DNA of 34,680 nt from Oscillospiraceae bacterium (lineage in GTDB: Bacteria > Bacillota > Clostridia > Oscillospirales > Ruminococcaceae): the NCBI GenBank assembly GCA_017462785.1, contig JAFTQJ010000001.1:1-34680 (forward strand), read 5' to 3'. How positions within the stretch are numbered: the first letter of the stretch is position 1; each line of letters opens with the position of its first letter. A program made the position numbers and the translations under genes. Positions 1 to 7,134 of this stretch are shown piece by piece. A model generated the notes under the pieces. That model did no database searches. It was not told the origin of the DNA and saw only the letters and a program-made list of their open reading frames with translations.

Positions 1-40
1 CGATTCCTTCCAGTATTTCTTCCAATTTCAGCTTTTTCAA
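1..40 (-). CDS. 5' end of a minus-strand gene cut by the window edge
   Basis: Reading leftwards from a TTG at 40-38, an open frame runs to the edge and begins M-K-K-L-K-L-E-E-I-L-E-G-I. A purine-rich GGGGGAGAAG stretch lies just upstream. Only 13 residues are visible. The start resembles the N-terminus of MurE-type Mur ligases (MKL..LLEGI), but that is too short to identify a family. A TAAAAT box at 74-79 (minus) could be its -10, with a poor -35. Confidence 0.3.
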   Translation of the reverse strand, partial: MKKLKLEEILEGI

Positions 41-284
41 ACTTCTTCTCCCCCTGTTTATGCTCTTTCCTCTATTTTACCATACTTTTGCTTTTTGTGG
101 AAGAGACAGTTCACAATTTTTTTACTAAAGAAATTGCCGTGATATAAGTTTCCAAAGGCATCAGCGGTGACGGGCTGTCAGGGACAAAGTCCTTTGGCGG
201 GCGGGGCTGAACAGTACCTTCCATATGCAGCTCTTCCCAAAATCTGCATCAAAAAAATTTTTTTCAAAAAAATGAAAAAAATGC
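41..284. other. Non-coding stretch upstream of the rplJ promoter
   Basis: I see no convincing gene here. The only plausible minus-strand frame has no ribosome site and no family character. Two inverted repeats are present: CCAAAGG (152-158) with CCTTTGG (191-197), and ATGCAG (225-230) with CTGCAT (244-249), the latter followed by A and T runs. They could mark an old terminator or a degenerate repeat, but nothing is decisive. Confidence 0.4.
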
Positions 285-313
285 TTGACAAACAAATCAA
301 AGTGTGCTATACT
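285..313 (+). promoter_or_regulatory. Sigma-A promoter of rplJ-rplL
   Basis: A perfect TTGACA (285-290) and TATACT (308-313) are separated by 17 bp. An A/T-rich stretch just upstream (251-280) could act as an UP element, as is usual for highly expressed ribosomal operons. Transcription would start near 320, at the beginning of the leader RNA. Confidence 0.88.
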
Positions 314-320
314 AATAGAG

Positions 321-430
321 TCGTATTCTAAAGACAGCTGGTGGCTACGCCGTAAACCCAGCCGAGGAGTGCAAGCGGTAAGAATTACCCCCTCTCTTTG
401 TGGTCTTTGGAGCACAAGGGGAGTTTTTTG
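321..430 (+). promoter_or_regulatory. Ribosomal protein L10 leader RNA
   Basis: The untranslated leader between promoter and rplJ is about 165 nt long. It has a structured upstream part (about 330-385, CTGGTGGC...ACCCAGCC) followed by a terminator-like hairpin. This is the layout of the L10 leader of Firmicutes, in which free L10 (with L12) binds the leader and shuts down rplJL. The family assignment rests on position and layout; a covariance-model match (Rfam L10_leader) would confirm it. Confidence 0.75.
392..429 (+). terminator. Attenuator hairpin in the rplJ leader
   Basis: CTCTCTTTGTG (392-402) pairs with CACAAGGGGAG (413-423) over 11 bp, including two G-U pairs. A run of six T (424-429) follows directly. 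It ends 57 bp before rplJ, so it fits a regulated terminator within the leader rather than the end of another gene. Confidence 0.75.
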
Positions 431-485
431 TATTCCCGATACGATGTACAGCGAAAGCTGATATTTCAATCGGAGGTGAATGTAA

Positions 486-989
486 ATGCCGAGTGCAAAG
501 GTTCTGGAATCCAAGAAGGCAAGAGTTGAAGAGCTGACCGAACTGCTGAAGAACAGCGTATCCTGCGTTCTCGTTGACTACAAGGGTATCACTGTAGCAG
601 ACGACACCAAGCTCCGCCGTGAGCTTCGTGAGGCTAACGTAAACTACTTCGTAGAGAAGAACTCAATGCTGAAGTTTGCGTTCCACAACATTGGTATGGA
701 GTGCTTTGATGATGTACTGAATGGTACAACAGCAATCGCTATTTCCAATGATGACCAGACAGCACCTGCTCGTATTCTGGGCGAATTCGCTGAGAAGAAC
801 GAGAACTTCGTTCTGAAGGCAGGCTGCGTTGAGGGTGAGTACTTTGATTCTGCCAAGATCAAGGCTCTGTCCAAGATTCCGTCCAGAGATGTTCTGCTGG
901 CACAGCTCGTTGGTTCCCTGCAGGGTCCGATTCAGAAGCTGGCTGCTCTTCTGCAGGCTGTTGTGGACAAGGATGGCGAGGCTGCATAA
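486..989 (+). CDS. rplJ: 50S ribosomal protein L10
   Basis: L10 is the base of the ribosomal stalk. It binds 23S rRNA near the GTPase centre and anchors the L7/L12 dimers through its C-terminal helix. The 167-residue protein is the usual length. It shows the typical N-terminal globular part (VDYKGITVADDTKLRRELRE, about residues 31-50) and a C-terminal helix (LAALLQAVVDKDGEAA) that receives L12. A GGAGGTG ribosome site (472-478) supports the ATG at 486. It is followed 113 bp later by rplL. The usual upstream rplK-rplA pair is absent. Autoregulation through the leader is expected from family knowledge. Confidence 0.97.
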   Translation: MPSAKVLESKKARVEELTELLKNSVSCVLVDYKGITVADDTKLRRELREANVNYFVEKNSMLKFAFHNIGMECFDDVLNGTTAIAISNDDQTAPARILGEFAEKNENFVLKAGCVEGEYFDSAKIKALSKIPSRDVLLAQLVGSLQGPIQKLAALLQAVVDKDGEAA

Positions 990-1102
990 GCTCTTTGAGA
1001 TTTGCAGCATAGACCGTATGGTAATGCAATGGCAGTGTGTTCTGCCCGTGATGCATGGACGTTACGCATGACAAAAAAATGATTTAAAAGGAGTTTATTA
1101 TC

Positions 1103-1474
1103 ATGGCATCTGAGAAGACAATGAAGTTTATTGAAGATATCAAGGCTCTCACAGTTCTGGAACTGGCTGAACTGGTTGAGGCTATTCAGGAAGAATTCGG
1201 CGTAACTGCAGCAGTAGCAGCAGCTCCGGCAGCAGGCGGTGCAGCAGCAGCAGCTGAGGAGAAGACTGAGTTCGACGTAGTGATGACATCCTTCGGCGAT
1301 AAGAAGATGGGCGTTATCAAGGCTGTTAAGGACGTTCTGGGTCTGGGTCTGAAGGAAGCTAAGGAAGCTGTAGAGGGCGTTCCGAAGACTCTGAAGGAAG
1401 GCGTTTCCAAGGCTGAGGCTGAAGAGCTGAAGGCTAAGCTGGAAGAAGCTGGTGCAACAATCGAGCTGAAGTAA
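1103..1474 (+). CDS. rplL: 50S ribosomal protein L7/L12
   Basis: L7/L12 forms the flexible stalk that recruits and stimulates translational GTPases (EF-Tu, EF-G, IF2). The 123 residues show the N-terminal dimerisation domain (about 1-35), an Ala/Gly-rich hinge (about 36-52), and the C-terminal factor-binding domain with [21 protein letters not shown] and ending GATIELK. An AAAAGGAG site precedes the ATG. Codon use is very biased (GCA, GCT, AAG, CTG), as expected of a highly expressed gene. Unlike most Firmicutes, it is not followed by rpoB-rpoC but by a terminator and a convergent gene. Confidence 0.98.
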   Translation: MASEKTMKFIEDIKALTVLELAELVEAIQEEFGVTAAVAAAPAAGGAAAAAEEKTEFDVVMTSFGDKKMGVIKAVKDVLGLGLKEAKEAVEGVPKTLKEGVSKAEAEELKAKLEEAGATIELK

Positions 1475-1492
1475 GTTTTACTTACTGCAAGA

Positions 1493-1520
1493 AGCGGAGG
1501 GGAGACCCTCCGCTTTTTTT
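1493..1520 (+). terminator. Intrinsic terminator of rplJL
   Basis: AGCGGAGGG (1493-1501) pairs with CCCTCCGCT (1506-1514) around a GAGA loop and is followed by a T run to 1520. It ends at the stop codon of the convergent bofA. Confidence 0.93.
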
Positions 1521-1785
1521 ATGTGAGAAACAGCTCTGCCAGATACAGCATGGCCACTCCGGGGATGCCCAGCAGTACGGAAACTGCCAGATTGAACCAG
1601 CAGAGTGTCGGCGTGAAGCCGATCACACCGCCGTACAGATGCAGCAGAACAAGGGACGCAAGACCGCTGGTGCCGCCGAGCAGAAAGGTGCGGATGCGTT
1701 TTTTTCTCCGGATGTAAAAGATGAGCAGGATCAGCAATGCTCCGATGTACAGCAGAAAATGACTATTTTCAATGATCCGTTCCAT
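1519..1785 (-). CDS. bofA: BofA-family pro-sigma-K processing inhibitor homologue
   Basis: In Bacillus, BofA sits in the outer forespore membrane with SpoIVFA and holds the protease SpoIVFB inactive until pro-sigma-K must be cut. This 88-residue protein matches the family in length (87 in B. subtilis). It has a hydrophobic N-terminal segment (about 10-25), a basic loop (RRKKRIR), a second hydrophobic segment, and the conserved end FNLAVSVLLGIPGVAMLYL. AAAGGAGA (1791-1798 on plus) supports the start. It is convergent with rplL and overlaps its T run. Whether the host sporulates cannot be told from this gene alone; BofA also occurs in clostridia where sporulation is unproven. Confidence 0.85.
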   Translation of the reverse strand: MERIIENSHFLLYIGALLILLIFYIRRKKRIRTFLLGGTSGLASLVLLHLYGGVIGFTPTLCWFNLAVSVLLGIPGVAMLYLAELFLT

Positions 1786-1810
1786 AGTGTTCTCCTTTGC
1801 ATTATAATAA

Positions 1811-1979
1811 TACTAATCCTCAAAACCCCAATAGATCATTGGGGTTTTGAGGGCGGCTGACTACGTCATCCGCTGATTTGAACGCAAAGCGTTCAAATCC
1901 CGTCTCATGCAATCCCTAACGCCGACTCCGTCGGCTAAACTCTGATAGACTTTGTCTATCAGAGTTAAAGGGATTAGTA
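1811..1979. mobile_element. MITE-like element with four hairpins and terminal inverted repeats
   Basis: The 9-bp ends TACTAATCC (1811-1819) and GGATTAGTA (1971-1979) are perfect inverted repeats, flanked on both sides by TAA, a possible 3-bp target duplication. Inside are four perfect stems: 13 bp at 1818-1830/1840-1852, 11 bp at 1875-1885/1889-1899, 5 bp at 1921-1925/1931-1935, and 13 bp at 1938-1950/1954-1966. There is no coding capacity. The design suggests a non-autonomous transposable repeat or REP-like element. Its right end supplies the stop codon of the neighbouring minus-strand gene. Only one full copy occurs in this window, so repetition elsewhere in the genome is an inference. Confidence 0.65.
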
Positions 1980-2291
1980 TAAAATATAAGCGATCGCCAG
2001 CAGGAGCTTGGGATCCGCACCATCCTTGTACAGTATGTACAGCAGTCCGAGCAGTGCCAGACGTTCCCCATCCCAGCCTTTCAGAAGTCCCTGCAATTCC
2101 TTGGGAAGTGCAAAACCGGACGGGGCAGGGGAGTGCGGCTGTTCCGGCATCTGCGGTTCGGGCTTGGGCAGCTCCGGCTTGGGAGGCTCCGGTATGTTCT
2201 GACGCATTCCGGCTCTCCGCTGCATTTCTCTTGAACGCCGGATGGCATCCTGACGCATGGCATTGCCGCCCTGCTGGGGATGATGTGGCAT
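1974..2291 (-). CDS. Small hypothetical protein, proline-rich with hydrophobic C-terminus
   Basis: I do not recognise this 105-residue protein. It has a basic, Arg/Gln-rich N-terminal third, a central Pro/Glu linker (PEPPKPELPKPEPQMPEQP, about 33-51), and a C-terminal hydrophobic pair of helices (LALLGLLYILYKDGADPKLLLAIAYIL) that could be a short hairpin in the membrane. An AAGGCGGTGA site supports the start. It is the last of three tightly packed minus-strand genes. Its TAA stop falls inside the terminal repeat of the element at 1811-1979, so the last residues may have been altered by that insertion. Confidence 0.65.
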   Translation of the reverse strand: MPHHPQQGGNAMRQDAIRRSREMQRRAGMRQNIPEPPKPELPKPEPQMPEQPHSPAPSGFALPKELQGLLKGWDGERLALLGLLYILYKDGADPKLLLAIAYILY

Positions 2292-2304
2292 GATTTCACC
2301 GCCT

Positions 2305-2664
2305 TTATAGGAAGTTTTGCAGCATTCCGCTTTCCTTCAGGGTGTTCCAGATCGTCAGGAGCTTCAGCAGCTTTACTGCCCTGTCCACCTTTTCACGGCG
2401 TTCCGATTGCAGATGCGGACGCAGTGCCAGAAGCAGGGCAGTGTTGTCGTCCTGCTTCTGGCTGTCCTGCCAGAGTTCTCCGAGTTTGAGCAGCATCATC
2501 GGATCGAACGGCAGACCGCCGCCCGCATCACCGCTGCATTCCCCATCGGATGGAGGGGGCACATCCCCCGTTTCACTCCTGAGCATGTCGGCAAGCTCGG
2601 AAATCTGCTGCATGCTCTCCGGATCGGAGAGCAGCTCCTGCATTTTGCCAAGCATATCCTCCAT
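2305..2664 (-). CDS. Small hypothetical protein, middle gene of a three-gene unit
   Basis: Function unknown. The 119-residue acidic protein has a predicted helical N-terminus (MEDMLGKMQELLSDPESMQQ), an unstructured Gly/Ser/Asp-rich middle (about 33-50), and a helical C-terminus rich in Leu, Lys and Arg (ERREKVDRAVKLLKLLTIW). There is no signal peptide. Its ATG overlaps the TAA of the upstream gene by one base, so the two are translationally coupled. The coupling and shared size suggest that the three products act together. Confidence 0.7.
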   Translation of the reverse strand: MEDMLGKMQELLSDPESMQQISELADMLRSETGDVPPPSDGECSGDAGGGLPFDPMMLLKLGELWQDSQKQDDNTALLLALRPHLQSERREKVDRAVKLLKLLTIWNTLKESGMLQNFL

Positions 2665-2927
2665 TATTTTTTACCGCCGGAAAGCTTTTCATACAAAGCC
2701 TTTGCCTGCGGTGCACTCATGAGCTTCTCCACGATCTGCGGATTGCGGATCGCCTGCTGGAATTTCTGTGCATCCGCACCGCTCATGTTCCGGAGAGCAC
2801 CGTCAAACTTTCCGGATTCCAGCTCACGCCGAAGCTGTTCGGGCGGCATGCCCAGTTTTTTGCTGACGACCTCCAGCAATCCGTTCAGATTCTGCGGACT
2901 GATTTGTGAATTTTTCGGTTCGTTCAT
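2664..2927 (-). CDS. Small hypothetical protein, first gene of a three-gene unit
   Basis: Function unknown. The protein is 87 residues from the chosen ATG at 2927, which has an AAGGTG site 7 bp upstream. An in-frame ATG eight codons earlier lacks a good site. The sequence is soluble and helical, with the notable stretches LGMPPEQLRRELESGKFD and NPQIVEKLMSAPQAKALYEKL. It diverges from the phosphoesterase gene, whose promoter lies in the 93-bp gap. Confidence 0.7.
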   Translation of the reverse strand: MNEPKNSQISPQNLNGLLEVVSKKLGMPPEQLRRELESGKFDGALRNMSGADAQKFQQAIRNPQIVEKLMSAPQAKALYEKLSGGKK

Positions 2928-2958
2928 AAAAAAACACCTTTCTTTCATCAAAACTGTA

Positions 2959-2987
2959 TTGTATTTTTTTACAGTTTATGTTATAAT
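2959..2987 (+). promoter_or_regulatory. Promoter of the phosphoesterase gene
   Basis: TTGTAT (2959-2964) and TATAAT (2982-2987) have 17-bp spacing, 33 bp before the ATG at 3021. The -10 is perfect and the -35 matches at four of six positions. Confidence 0.7.
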
Positions 2988-3020
2988 GTAAAGGATTAGA
3001 CATTGAAGGAGGAACCAAGA

Positions 3021-3521
3021 ATGAAAATTGTAGTGATGTCCGATTCCCACGGTGTCCGTCAGACACTGGAGATGGTGATGAACAAGCAGCCGGATGCGGA
3101 TCTGTACATCCACCTCGGTGACGGTGAACGTGAAGTCCACGCATTTCTGATGAGCCATCCTGAATACCAGGATAGATTCCGTTACCTCTGCGGCAACTGC
3201 GATTCCGGCTTTCTGGTCGATCCCACACTGGATAAATTCGTGATGACGCTTCCCTATGGTCACAAGATCTTTGCAGCACACGGTCATGCCTATCAGGTGA
3301 AATACGGCACCAACCGCATGCGTTTCGATGCACGGGAGGCAAATGCGGACATTGTTCTCTACGGACATACCCACATGCGTGAGTACAGATATGAGGATGG
3401 TGTGCACATCGTCAATCCCGGCAGTCTTGGTGCTCCCCGTGACGGCAAGCGTCCCGGCTTTGCACTGATCGACGTGTGTGAAAGCGGCGTATCCGTCAAT
3501 CTCGTTGAGCTGACACGCTGA
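3021..3521 (+). CDS. YfcE/MJ0936-type metallophosphoesterase
   Basis: A small calcineurin-like phosphodiesterase with a two-metal centre. The 166 residues contain the family motifs in order: DSHG (about 8-11), GDGERE (about 35-40), GNCD (about 61-64), HGH (about 90-92) and GHTHM (about 116-120). The physiological substrate of this family is usually unknown (bis-p-nitrophenyl phosphate in vitro). AGGAGGA at 3007-3013 supports the ATG at 3021 rather than the upstream in-frame ATG at 3003. In many Firmicutes this gene follows the Ham1/RdgB nucleotide pyrophosphatase; that partner is not here. Confidence 0.88.
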   Translation: MKIVVMSDSHGVRQTLEMVMNKQPDADLYIHLGDGEREVHAFLMSHPEYQDRFRYLCGNCDSGFLVDPTLDKFVMTLPYGHKIFAAHGHAYQVKYGTNRMRFDAREANADIVLYGHTHMREYRYEDGVHIVNPGSLGAPRDGKRPGFALIDVCESGVSVNLVELTR

Positions 3522-3586
3522 CAGCACATCCACTATACTATATGCGGCACCATCGGAAAAGTTGCCGGTCTGGAGGTATTGATTCC

Positions 3587-6073
3587 ATGCAACGAGCATT
3601 CCCCAGCGTTCTGGGACAAAAAACAAGCGAAAAATATCTGCTGGCGTTCGGGCTGGGCTTTCTGTCCCTGCTGATCGTTCTGCTGCCCCTCATGATCATG
3701 GATCAGGGGTATTTCATCTACTACGGAGATTTCGTTTCGCAGCAGCTCCCGTTCTATGAGCTTGCCAATGATGCAGTGCGAAGTGGTCAGTTCGGCTGGA
3801 ACTGGTACACGGATCTCGGCGGCAGTCTGATCGGCTCCTATTCCTTCTACCTGTTCGGCAGTCCGTTTTTCTGGCTTTCCGCACTGCTCCCGAAGAGCTG
3901 GGTGCTCTATTCCATTCCGTGGCTCCTCTGTCTGAAGCATGGTATTGCCTCACTGACAGCATATGCCTATATCCGGTGGTTCGTGCAGAATAAAAACGCC
4001 GCAGTCATTGGCGGACTGCTGTACGCCTTTTCCGGCTTTCAGGTCTTTAACCTGTTCTTCAACCATTTTCAGGATGTGACAGCCCTCTTCCCCCTGATGC
4101 TCATTGCAATGGAGGAATTGGTGAACAACAACCGCCGTGGATGGTTTGCACTGATCGTGGCGGTCATGGCGATGAATAACTATTTCTTCTTCACCGGACA
4201 GGTCGTGTTCCTTGTGCTGTATTTCTTCATCCGCTGCAATTGCAGGGACTTTCATGTGAACATGAAAAAATTCCTTGCTCTTGCGATCGAAGCGGTGCTC
4301 GGTGTCTGCATTGCAGGCGTGGTGCTTCTGCCGTCCGTGCTGGCGGTCATGGGCAATTCCCGAGTATCCTCCGCACTTACCGGACAGAATATGCTCTTTT
4401 ACAGCGACAAGACCAGAATCCTCCGGATCATCCAGAGCTTTTTCATGATCCCCGATGCCCCTGCAAGACCCAATCTCTTCTCCACGGACAACGGAAAATG
4501 GGCATCCATCGGCGGCTATCTGCCCCTCTTCTCCATGGCTGGCGTGATCGCCTTCATGGGTAAGAAAAAGAAGCACTGGGCAACCCTCCTGACATGGATC
4601 TGCATTCTCTGTGCCTTTGTGCCGTTCCTGAACAGTGCATTCTATATGTTCAACAGCTCCTACTATGCAAGATGGTACTATATGCCCATCCTCATCATGG
4701 CAATGATGACGGCACATGCCCTCGACGATCAGGAAATCAACTGGAAGCGTGGCATCTCTGCCTGTGCGGTGATGCTGGCAGTGTTCAGCGTGGTTTTCCT
4801 GCTGCCGACGGAAAGCGAGGAAGAGGTGATCTTCTTTGAATTTGCCAATATTCCGGCATATTTCTGCATCGTCATGGCAATGAGCGTGCTCTGCTGGGTC
4901 GGCTCCTACTATATCACCATGCTCCGTGCCCAGAAACGTCCCTTCCTGCAAAGAGCTGTGATGCTGACAGCGGCGGCATGCGTTGTCTGCACGGCAACGG
5001 TGGTCTATTTCGGAAAGTCCATCGGTGTCAATGCCGACAGCTACATTGAAGCCGGTATCCGTGGCGGCGAGCAGATCTCCATCTCCTATGATACGGACGA
5101 GGACGACTACTTCCGCATCGACATTTCGGAAAACTATGACAATTACCCCATGTTCTGGGGATTATCCAGCATGCGGACATTCCACAGCACGGTCAGCGTT
5201 TCCATCATGGAATTCTATGACAGCATCGGCATCACCCGTGATGTTGCTTCCCGTGCAGAACCCAAGCACTACACGCTCCGCAGCCTGTTCTCCGTCAAGT
5301 ATTACTTTGAAAGGGTGGAGGACATTGACGAGGAGAAACCCTTTGATATGCCGGGATTCTCCTATTACAAAACTGAAAACGGCTTCAATATCTACAAAAA
5401 TGACTATTTCATCCCAATGGGCTTCACCTATGACAGTTATGTGACAGAGGACATGCTCGAGGGCAGAACGGATACGACCCGTGAACGCCTCCTCATCCAT
5501 TCACTCGTCCTGACACCGGAGCAGGCGGAAACCTATCAGGACATCATCCAGCCTGCGGATTCAGCCTCCTACACGCCCAGTGTGGATGCCTACCTTGCCT
5601 ATTGTCAGGCACATGCAGCGGAGGCATGCAGGGATTTTTCGTATGATTCCTCGCACTTCTCCGGCAAAATCACGCTGGATACCCCCAGGCTTGTATTTTT
5701 CAGCGTACCCTATGACAAGGGCTGGACAGCAAAGGTCAACGGGCAGCCTGTGACAGTGGAAAACGTCAGCGGCGGATTCATGGCAGTCCGCTGTGAGGCA
5801 GGGGAGAACGAGATCGTATTCTCCTACGATACCCCCGGTCTGAAAGCAGGTGCACTGCTGACACTTGGCGGCGTTCTGCTGCTTGCAGCATATGCTGTAT
5901 TGTCAAAGCCGCTGTTTGTTTCCAAGCACCGCCGTCATGTCCACAGCTACGACTACACCTCTGTCACCAGCATCCGTGCCGCAAGAGCGTATACACAGAG
6001 TCTGGTACAGCAGATGCAGCATACAGAAAGAAATGAAGAAAGAAAGGAAGATACAGATGGCACATCTGAATGA
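3587..6073 (+). CDS. YfhO-family multi-pass membrane protein, probable envelope glycosyltransferase
   Basis: The 828-residue protein has about a dozen transmembrane segments in its first 500 residues. They include the typical early motif YGDFVSQQLPFY and the LxxFSGFQVFNLFFNHFQD region. A large extracytoplasmic part follows (about 500-770), then one more membrane segment near 775-795 and a basic tail. In Bacillus and Listeria, YfhO proteins act with CsbB/GtcA-type partners to move lipid-linked sugars onto teichoic acids. A role in polymer glycosylation is therefore likely, but the acceptor is unknown. GGAGGT at 3572-3577 supports ATG 3587; an in-frame ATG at 3542 has no ribosome site. The gene overlaps the Nudix gene by 17 bp. 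Confidence 0.85.
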   Translation: MQRAFPSVLGQKTSEKYLLAFGLGFLSLLIVLLPLMIMDQGYFIYYGDFVSQQLPFYELANDAVRSGQFGWNWYTDLGGSLIGSYSFYLFGSPFFWLSALLPKSWVLYSIPWLLCLKHGIASLTAYAYIRWFVQNKNAAVIGGLLYAFSGFQVFNLFFNHFQDVTALFPLMLIAMEELVNNNRRGWFALIVAVMAMNNYFFFTGQVVFLVLYFFIRCNCRDFHVNMKKFLALAIEAVLGVCIAGVVLLPSVLAVMGNSRVSSALTGQNMLFYSDKTRILRIIQSFFMIPDAPARPNLFSTDNGKWASIGGYLPLFSMAGVIAFMGKKKKHWATLLTWICILCAFVPFLNSAFYMFNSSYYARWYYMPILIMAMMTAHALDDQEINWKRGISACAVMLAVFSVVFLLPTESEEEVIFFEFANIPAYFCIVMAMSVLCWVGSYYITMLRAQKRPFLQRAVMLTAAACVVCTATVVYFGKSIGVNADSYIEAGIRGGEQISISYDTDEDDYFRIDISENYDNYPMFWGLSSMRTFHSTVSVSIMEFYDSIGITRDVASRAEPKHYTLRSLFSVKYYFERVEDIDEEKPFDMPGFSYYKTENGFNIYKNDYFIPMGFTYDSYVTEDMLEGRTDTTRERLLIHSLVLTPEQAETYQDIIQPADSASYTPSVDAYLAYCQAHAAEACRDFSYDSSHFSGKITLDTPRLVFFSVPYDKGWTAKVNGQPVTVENVSGGFMAVRCEAGENEIVFSYDTPGLKAGALLTLGGVLLLAAYAVLSKPLFVSKHRRHVHSYDYTSVTSIRAARAYTQSLVQQMQHTERNEERKEDTDGTSE

Positions 6074-6596
6074 AACACAGCTTGACAGTACAGTTCTGTT
6101 TGACGGAAAGATCATCCGTGTCGAAAAAGATACCGTCCTTCTGGAGGACGGTACGCAGGCTTTCCGTGAGGTGGTACGCCACCCCGGAGGCGTGTGCATT
6201 CTCGCACTGACCGATGCACAGGAGGTGCTCTTTGTCAAGCAGTTCCGTTATCCGCATCGGGCGGTAACGATGGAGATCCCTGCCGGCAAACTCGAATACG
6301 GCGAGGATCCGGAAACCTGCGGCAAGCGTGAGCTGCTGGAGGAATGCGGCTGCACCGCAAAGGAATTCACCTACCTCGGCAAGCTCTTCCCCACGCCTGC
6401 CTACGATGCGGAGGTCATTTACATGTACCTTGCAAAGGGCTTGCAGTATGAGAACCAGCAACTCGACGAGGGTGAATTCCTCGACGTGGAACGGATCCCG
6501 CTGGAAGAGGCAGTGCAGATGGTGCTTGATGATCAGTACCCCGATGCCAAGACACAGGTGGCGATCCTGAAATATTTCGCCATGACAAAAAAATAA
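6057..6596 (+). CDS. nudF: Nudix hydrolase, ADP-ribose pyrophosphatase type
   Basis: Hydrolyses nucleoside diphosphate sugars, chiefly ADP-ribose, to AMP and ribose phosphate. The 179 residues carry a complete Nudix box, GX5EX7REUXEEXGU, starting at the G of AGKLEYGED and ending REL-L-EE-CGC. Other family marks are VKQFRYPHR before the box and FPTPAYDAEVIYMYLA after it, typical of the NudF/YqkG group. GAAAGGAAG precedes the ATG at 6057, inside the end of the YfhO-type gene, so the two are probably translated from one mRNA. The exact substrate is not shown by sequence. Confidence 0.9.
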   Translation: MAHLNETQLDSTVLFDGKIIRVEKDTVLLEDGTQAFREVVRHPGGVCILALTDAQEVLFVKQFRYPHRAVTMEIPAGKLEYGEDPETCGKRELLEECGCTAKEFTYLGKLFPTPAYDAEVIYMYLAKGLQYENQQLDEGEFLDVERIPLEEAVQMVLDDQYPDAKTQVAILKYFAMTKK

Positions 6597-6617
6597 GGAA
6601 CGGCAGCAACCGTTCCT
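6588..6617 (-). terminator. Intrinsic terminator of spoVG
   Basis: AGGAACGG (6596-6603) pairs with CCGTTCCT (6610-6617). On the minus strand it is followed by a T run, read as A on plus at 6588-6593. No T run follows on the plus strand, so it mainly serves the minus-strand gene. Confidence 0.8.
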
Positions 6618-6631
6618 GAACAGCAATGGAG

Positions 6632-6958
6632 TTAAGCTTCAGTTGTTTCTGTTGTTTCAGCAGCTTCCTGTGCAGCGGATTCCTGAGCCTCTACTTCAAC
6701 AAGTGCAAGGTGCTTCTGGTAAGCGTCAAGAATGCTTTCCTCGATCAGCTTTCTTGCATCGGGAAGGATCGGGTGCACGATGTCCCTGAAAATGCCGTTT
6801 TCATCTTTTCTGCTGGGCATAGCGATGAAAAGGCGTTCATCACCCTGAACGATCTTGATATCATGCACAGCGAGCATGTGGTCCACAGTGATGGATACAA
6901 CTGCACGCAGACGGCCTTCGGTGATGATCTTGCGGATTTTGATGTCTGTGATTTCCAT
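6632..6958 (-). CDS. spoVG: SpoVG family regulator
   Basis: SpoVG is a small nucleic-acid-binding regulator. It affects asymmetric septation and sporulation in Bacillus, and capsule or virulence genes elsewhere. The 108 residues begin MEITDIKIRKI and contain the core LRAVVSITVDHMLAVHDIKIVQG and FIAMPSRKDENGIFRDIVHPI, all canonical. The C-terminus is a variable Glu/Ala/Thr-rich tail (about 92-108). AAGGAGG just upstream of 6958 fixes the start. The gene stands alone between convergent nudF and divergent murC. Confidence 0.96.
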   Translation of the reverse strand: MEITDIKIRKIITEGRLRAVVSITVDHMLAVHDIKIVQGDERLFIAMPSRKDENGIFRDIVHPILPDARKLIEESILDAYQKHLALVEVEAQESAAQEAAETTETTEA

Positions 6959-7134
6959 GGTATGACCTCCTTGTGATGTTCTGTCATTCATACAAATTTG
7001 CTTGTGCATGGATAGTATGGCAGAAAACGGGCAACTTATTCATGCAGGACGCTGAAGCAGAAATGCATGACAACAGCATATAATTAGTATAATGCTTATA
7101 TATGTAAATAATAAGAAGAAATTAGGTGTATTTT

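Noticed and set aside
1801-1806. TATAAT on the minus strand as the bofA promoter
   Set aside because: Transcription would begin inside the bofA ribosome site, and no -35 fits at normal spacing.
3950-4951. A 333-codon minus-strand frame inside the YfhO-family gene
   Set aside because: His/Asp/Glu-rich nonsense composition, opposite a clear membrane-protein gene.
7084-7093. Second copy of the element end (ATTAGTATA) before murC
   Set aside because: Only about nine bases match, with no partner end or internal hairpins; it more likely overlaps a -10 box.
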